A stretch of DNA of 64,000 bases from the NCBI RefSeq assembly GCF_002252475.1, contig NZ_NNRK01000026.1:434001-498000 (forward strand), read 5' to 3'. The DNA comes from Brucella rhizosphaerae. GTDB taxonomy: Bacteria > Pseudomonadota > Alphaproteobacteria > Rhizobiales > Rhizobiaceae. The notes beneath the pieces were generated by a model, which ran no database searches, was not told the origin of the DNA, and was given only the letters and a program-made list of their open reading frames with translations. Position 1 is the stretch's first letter. Every line of letters begins with the position of its first letter. Below, piece after piece: positions 60,065 through 64,000 of the stretch. The translations under genes were made by a program, and so were the position numbers.

Positions 60065-60688
60065 TCAACTTTGGTCTTCCCATTTCGGGCGGAACATTTG
60101 ATAGACTTGTTCGGTCGTCGCGTAATCCATATAGCCGAGCCGTGTCACGGGTTTGGCTTTTTTAATGTCTAACAGTCCATCCGTCAGAACACGCTCATCA
60201 ATGTGAACGCCGACCACTTCGCCAATCACCATATAATTGTCAGTCGGCCTGCCCTCTTTGTCCTGCAAACGCCTCACTTCAACAGCGACACATTCGAGTG
60301 CTGCATAAGCCTCTTTTACAAACGGTGCTGCAATCAGCTTACTCGGTGCGGCGGTGAGCCCGGCATAAGAAAATTCGCTGGTGCCGCGTGGGGCATTTAC
60401 GGAGGAAGCATTCATCTGTTCTTTGAGATGATCGCTCACCAGATTGGCCGTAAATTCACCAGTCTCTTCAATAAATGAAACGCTGTCTTTAAAACCGCTC
60501 GATGAGAACATCACCATTGGCGGTGTGTCACATATCGCATTGAAGAATGAATATGGAGCGAGATTGACTGCGCCGTTTTTTGAACGGGTCCCGATCCAGC
60601 CAATCGGACGCGGTGCGACAATCGCCTTGAATGGATTGTGAGGTAAGTTATGACCAGATGACGGTTCATAAAACATCATATTTTCCAT
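60065..60688 (-). CDS. Flavin reductase-like (DIM6/NTAB) protein
   Basis: 207 residues (start 60688; 60679 or 60676 also possible). Motifs of the FMN-binding split barrel: FKAIVAPRPIGWIGTRSKNG, APYSFFNAICDTPPMVMFSS, GEFTANLVSDHLKEQMNASS, NYMVIGEVVGVHIDE. It binds FMN and reduces flavin or another substrate. Confidence 0.87.
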   Translation of the reverse strand: MENMMFYEPSSGHNLPHNPFKAIVAPRPIGWIGTRSKNGAVNLAPYSFFNAICDTPPMVMFSSSGFKDSVSFIEETGEFTANLVSDHLKEQMNASSVNAPRGTSEFSYAGLTAAPSKLIAAPFVKEAYAALECVAVEVRRLQDKEGRPTDNYMVIGEVVGVHIDERVLTDGLLDIKKAKPVTRLGYMDYATTEQVYQMFRPKWEDQS

Positions 60689-60717
60689 CAGTTAGAGGTT
60701 TTATCTCGTTCTTCTTA

Positions 60718-61302
60718 TCAAGTAGACCATGGCCCACTATACTCAGAAACAATCTTTTCCATATCTGCCCTTGGACGTTCCGGCATTTTGTTTTGCGCTG
60801 TGCCGATATGCACAAAACCAGCAACGCGCTCATGCGGTGCGAGACCAAGGAATGCCAATGCTGGCGCATCATTCGAATACCAGTTGGTAATCCAGTTTGT
60901 TGCGTAGCCAAGTGCATTTGCAGCCGTGCAGAGATTCATTGCGACAGCGCCCGCCGAAAGAAACTGTTCCCATTCAGGAATACGTTCGTGTGCCACTGGC
61001 GAAGAAACAATGCCGATGACCAAGGGTGCGCGAGTAAAACGCGCACGCTCCTGATCTTTACGACTATCAGGCAAAGGTCCTTCGCGTTCTTCCGCACGCT
61101 CGGCGAGATACTCTCCAACCTTGTGACGCACGTCACCGCGGTAAAGAATAAAGCGCCATGGTGTAAGACGTCCATGATCAGGCACGCGCGCAGCCACTTT
61201 CAGCAATTCGTCCAGCTCTGCACCCTGTGGTGCTGGCTCCGAAATGGCGGAAATAGGCGTGGAGCTGCGCTGAGCCAGAAAATCAAACACCGAATGCGTC
61301 AC
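60718..61302 (-). CDS. Nitroreductase family protein
   Basis: 194 residues. FLAQRSSTPISAI opens the FMN-binding fold (R-R-S type), with VPDHGRLTPWRFILYRGDVR, SAGAVAMNLCTAANALGYAT and a C-terminal APHERVAGFVHIGTAQ. Resembles the RutE/YdjA-like group. Oxidoreductase of unknown substrate. Confidence 0.9.
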   Translation of the reverse strand: MTHSVFDFLAQRSSTPISAISEPAPQGAELDELLKVAARVPDHGRLTPWRFILYRGDVRHKVGEYLAERAEEREGPLPDSRKDQERARFTRAPLVIGIVSSPVAHERIPEWEQFLSAGAVAMNLCTAANALGYATNWITNWYSNDAPALAFLGLAPHERVAGFVHIGTAQNKMPERPRADMEKIVSEYSGPWST

Positions 61303-61491
61303 GGAAATCCCTCATCACTGAAATCTGCATGTATGACTCCACTTAAACAAGGAGCGACTTCTTCTCGCGCGACATCATCAAGGTGTAAAGCCAAAAATCT
61401 GTGACAATACAAATCGAACATATTTAAATTTGCCATGATAACGGTCGATTTGGCCTTGAATTCGACACCCGCTTGGGTTCAAAACATCATC

Positions 61492-62667
61492 ATGTCAGAT
61501 ATTCTGGGTCTGTTTCGAGCAAGCAGTGCAAAATCATCGCGCAGCAAGTCATTTGTGGCGACGCTTTCGTTTGTCCTGATCGCTTCATCCGCGCTCGCAC
61601 AAGGCCCTGGTGGACCTGGTGGGCCCGGCGGCGGAATGGGCGGTGGCTTTGGCGGAGGTCCGCAAGGCAACCCGGGTAGTGGTTTCAAACTGCCCAGTTT
61701 TCAGCTTGAACTACCTGCACCTGCCCCCGTACAAGCACCTTCCAATAGCAATGGCGCGGTACAGACAAACAGCATAAATGGTCTGCCGGACTTTCCGGAG
61801 CCAAAGCTGAACTTGCCGGCGCTCAGCCCCTATGCGAGCCCAACAAGCCCTGAGAATAATCCACTGATCAAAACGAGCGAGCTGGATCTGAAAGCGCGTC
61901 TCAATCAAGATGGACCGGATATTTCAACCGGACTGGTTTGGCGCGTCTTTGCGCCTGAAGTCGGCCCGGACGGGCAGTTGGCACTGATCGCGTCTTCAAA
62001 AGGTGGCAGTGCGGTGTTCAATCTGCCAGAAGGCAGCTATCTCGTCCATGCAGCTTATGGACGGGCTGGTGCAACCAAACGCATCACCCTCACCCAAGCC
62101 AGCCGTCATGAAGTTATGACACTGGATGCAGGCGGCATGAAATTGAGCGCTGTTTTACCAGATGAAGGTAAAATCAAAGGCGATCTTGTTCGCTTTTCGA
62201 TTTATGCTGACGAGGACAATAATGACCGGTCTCTCATCGTACCCGACGTCAAGCCGGATACGATCATCAGACTGAACAGTGGCATCTATCACGTCGTATC
62301 AAATTACGGCACGGCAAATGCCACCATCCGCGCAGACATTCGCGTTGAAGCTGGCAAACTGACCGAAGCTACGGTTCAACACCGCGCTGCTGACATTCTT
62401 TTGAAGCTGGTACGCGAAAAAGGCGGCGAAGCGCTCGCCGACACGTCATGGTCAATTCTCAATGCTTCCGGTGACGTTGTTCGGGAAAGCGCAGGCGCCT
62501 ATTCCTCAATGGTTCTGATTGAAGGCGACTATGTTGCAGTCGCCAAGAACAAGGATCGGATTTATCAGCGCGACTTCAAAGTGACTTCCGGAGCGAATGA
62601 CGAAGTTGAAGTCGTTGCCAATCGCGAATCCGAGGCGTCTGACAGTGGTTTCTCGTCGCAAGATTGA
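61492..62667 (+). CDS. Exported protein with Gly/Pro-rich N-terminus
   Basis: 391 residues from ATG 61492 (ATG 61435 is an in-frame alternative; neither has a good ribosome site). Signal peptide SFVATLSFVLIASSALA|QG, directly followed by GPGGPGGPGGGMGGGFGGGP, then a Pro/Asn-rich linker. The rest consists of repeated beta modules (GSYLVHAAYGRAGATKRITL; IYHVVSNYGTANATIRADI; GDYVAVAKNKDRIYQRDFKV), of carboxypeptidase-regulatory/Ig-like appearance. Periplasmic or surface protein of unknown function. Confidence 0.75.
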   Translation: MSDILGLFRASSAKSSRSKSFVATLSFVLIASSALAQGPGGPGGPGGGMGGGFGGGPQGNPGSGFKLPSFQLELPAPAPVQAPSNSNGAVQTNSINGLPDFPEPKLNLPALSPYASPTSPENNPLIKTSELDLKARLNQDGPDISTGLVWRVFAPEVGPDGQLALIASSKGGSAVFNLPEGSYLVHAAYGRAGATKRITLTQASRHEVMTLDAGGMKLSAVLPDEGKIKGDLVRFSIYADEDNNDRSLIVPDVKPDTIIRLNSGIYHVVSNYGTANATIRADIRVEAGKLTEATVQHRAADILLKLVREKGGEALADTSWSILNASGDVVRESAGAYSSMVLIEGDYVAVAKNKDRIYQRDFKVTSGANDEVEVVANRESEASDSGFSSQD

Positions 62668-62686
62668 TACGAAATTATTTTGAAAA

Positions 62687-62715
62687 AAAGGCCCGCTTTC
62701 GCGGGCCTTTTTCTT
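62687..62715. terminator. Bidirectional terminator between the exported protein gene and thrS
   Basis: AAAGGCCCGC-TTTC-GCGGGCCTTT followed by TTCTTATTTT on the plus strand and preceded by an A-run, so it serves both convergent genes. Confidence 0.92.
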
Positions 62716-64000
62716 ATTTTGCATCGTTCTTCAAACGCACCAGATCGGGCGGTGTTGCTTCTTCCGAAAGCCGGGCAATTGCTTCATCAAGCGTCATCGA
62801 CTCCTGGGCCTGAGACCCGAGACGACGCATATTGACCGTCTTTTCTTCCGCTTCACGCATACCGCAAACGAGGATGACCGGAACCTTCTGCAGCGAATGT
62901 TCGCGAACCTTGTAGTTGATCTTCTCGTTGCGTGCATCTGTTACGACCTGCAAACCAGCTGCCTTGAGCTTCGCGGCAACTTCTGCTGCATAACCGTCTG
63001 CTTCGGAGGTAATCGTCGCAACGACGACCTGAATTGGAGCAAACCAAAGCGGCATGTGTCCAGCAAAGTTCTCGATCAGAATACCGAGGAAACGCTCCAT
63101 CGAGCCGCAGATTGCGCGATGGATCATGACCGGCTGGGTCTTTTCCGAATTGCTGTCGATGTAGAATGCACCGAAACGCTCTGGCAGATTGAAGTCCACC
63201 TGCGTGGTACCGCACTGCCATTCACGACCGATCGCGTCTTTCAGCGTATACTCAAATTTCGGACCGTAGAAGGCACCCTCACCCGGTAAAATACCAGTCT
63301 TGATGTCTTCAGACTGTTCCTTAATTTGCTCGAGAACCGTCATCATCACGCTTTCAGCGCGATCCCACAATTCATCCGAACCAACGCGCTTTTCAGGACG
63401 TGTCGAAAGCTTGATCGTGATCCCTTTAAAGCCAAAGTCCTTATAGACCGACAGAATAAGATCATTGATCCGCAAGCATTCCGAAGCCATCTGCTCTTCT
63501 GTGCAGAACACATGCGCGTCATCCTGCGTGAAGCCGCGAACCCGCATCAAGCCGTGCAAAGCACCCGATGGTTCATAGCGATGCACATTGCCAAATTCTG
63601 CAAGCTTTATAGGCAGATCGCGGTAAGACTTAAGACCATGCTTAAATATCTGAACGTGACCCGGGCAATTCATTGGCTTCAGCGCAAACACGCGATCATC
63701 GTCGGTGTCGTCACCGGCAACGGTCACCTTGAACATGTTATCGCGATACCAACCCCAGTGACCTGAAGTCTCCCAAAGCGACTTATCCAACACCTGTGGC
63801 GCATTCACTTCCTGATAGCCATGGCTATCGAGGCGGCGGCGCATATAGCTGACAAGCGTCTGGAACATGCGCCATCCCTTGGCGTGCCAGAACACAACGC
63901 CCGGGCCTTCTTCCTGAAAATGGAACAAGTCCATTTCGCGGCCAAGGCGGCGGTGATCACGCTTTTCGGCTTCTTCAAGCATATGAAGATAGGCCTGAAG
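62714..64000 (-). CDS. thrS: Threonyl-tRNA synthetase (C-terminal part; 5' end outside window)
   Basis: 429 codons visible; the frame is open past 64000. Class II synthetase motifs: motif 1 region [40 protein letters not shown] with zinc Cys, motif 2 [20 protein letters not shown], motif 3 [17 protein letters not shown], and the anticodon-binding domain at the end. It charges tRNA-Thr. Confidence 0.97.
   Translation of the reverse strand, partial: LQAYLHMLEEAEKRDHRRLGREMDLFHFQEEGPGVVFWHAKGWRMFQTLVSYMRRRLDSHGYQEVNAPQVLDKSLWETSGHWGWYRDNMFKVTVAGDDTDDDRVFALKPMNCPGHVQIFKHGLKSYRDLPIKLAEFGNVHRYEPSGALHGLMRVRGFTQDDAHVFCTEEQMASECLRINDLILSVYKDFGFKGITIKLSTRPEKRVGSDELWDRAESVMMTVLEQIKEQSEDIKTGILPGEGAFYGPKFEYTLKDAIGREWQCGTTQVDFNLPERFGAFYIDSNSEKTQPVMIHRAICGSMERFLGILIENFAGHMPLWFAPIQVVVATITSEADGYAAEVAAKLKAAGLQVVTDARNEKINYKVREHSLQKVPVILVCGMREAEEKTVNMRRLGSQAQESMTLDEAIARLSEEATPPDLVRLKNDAK

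Noticed and set aside
60631-61404. 257-codon plus-strand frame
   Set aside because: Opposite to the nitroreductase gene; peptide composition rich in Cys, Arg and Ser, typical of a shadow frame.

Overview
The window looks like a chromosomal segment of a Brucellaceae alphaproteobacterium (Ochrobactrum/Brucella type). The flanking housekeeping genes (gpt, cinA-like, ilvA, cysK, alaX, sseA, galE, mazG, thrS) are of rhizobial-brucella kind, and an SOS box of the alphaproteobacterial form GTTC-N7-GTTC is present. The species call is inference; no database was searched.

Layout: (1) 1-4180, chromosomal genes on the minus strand: a PRC-barrel protein (cut by the window edge), a Nudix hydrolase, gpt, a tandem universal stress protein and a MoCF/CinA-like protein. 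(2) tRNA-Leu(UAA) at 4181-4266 is the attachment site of an apparently complete prophage of about 39.8 kb. It is bounded by a 14-bp repeat of the tRNA 3' end (4253-4266 and 44046-44059). (3) 44206-64000, chromosome again: ilvA, DEAD-box helicase, cysK-like, alaX, sseA, GNAT, GGDEF, acetyl-CoA hydrolase/transferase, VOC protein, an IS30-type insertion sequence, a TPR-methyltransferase, a bile-acid symporter-like protein, galE, mazG, flavin reductase-like, nitroreductase, an exported protein, and the 3' part of thrS.

The prophage is a lambda/HK97-like siphophage. Integrase is next to attL. A leftward early operon (9131 down to about 5777) encodes small proteins, a DUF7666-like repeat protein and a phage copy of the DNA polymerase sliding clamp (DnaN-like). 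An S24-type repressor sits between two mirror-image promoters, each with a 16-bp palindrome (consensus GGGGA-A-WTGTCCCC) in its -35/-10 spacer. The rightward early operon carries Cro- and CII-like regulators, a ParB-MT-A70 adenine methyltransferase fusion, a winged-helix replication protein gene with internal iteron-like repeats, and a NusG-like antiterminator. Late genes follow in canonical order: HNH, terminase, portal, ClpP-like protease, capsid, connectors, tail tube, frameshifted tail chaperone, tape measure, tail tip, tailspike.

The most unusual part is an AT-rich 'moron' island at 34456-39583 between tailspike and lysis genes. It holds a 965-residue methyltransferase-GT4-GT2 three-domain fusion, and convergent to it a polytopic GT-C-like membrane protein preceded by two tiny one-helix membrane proteins. 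This looks like a lysogenic-conversion (surface glycan modification) cassette. The lysis module has a lambda-R-like endolysin with two C-terminal membrane helices, an embedded Rz/Rz1 pair and an XhlA-like protein. Next to attR is an SOS-boxed Y-family DNA polymerase operon with small zinc-ribbon proteins.
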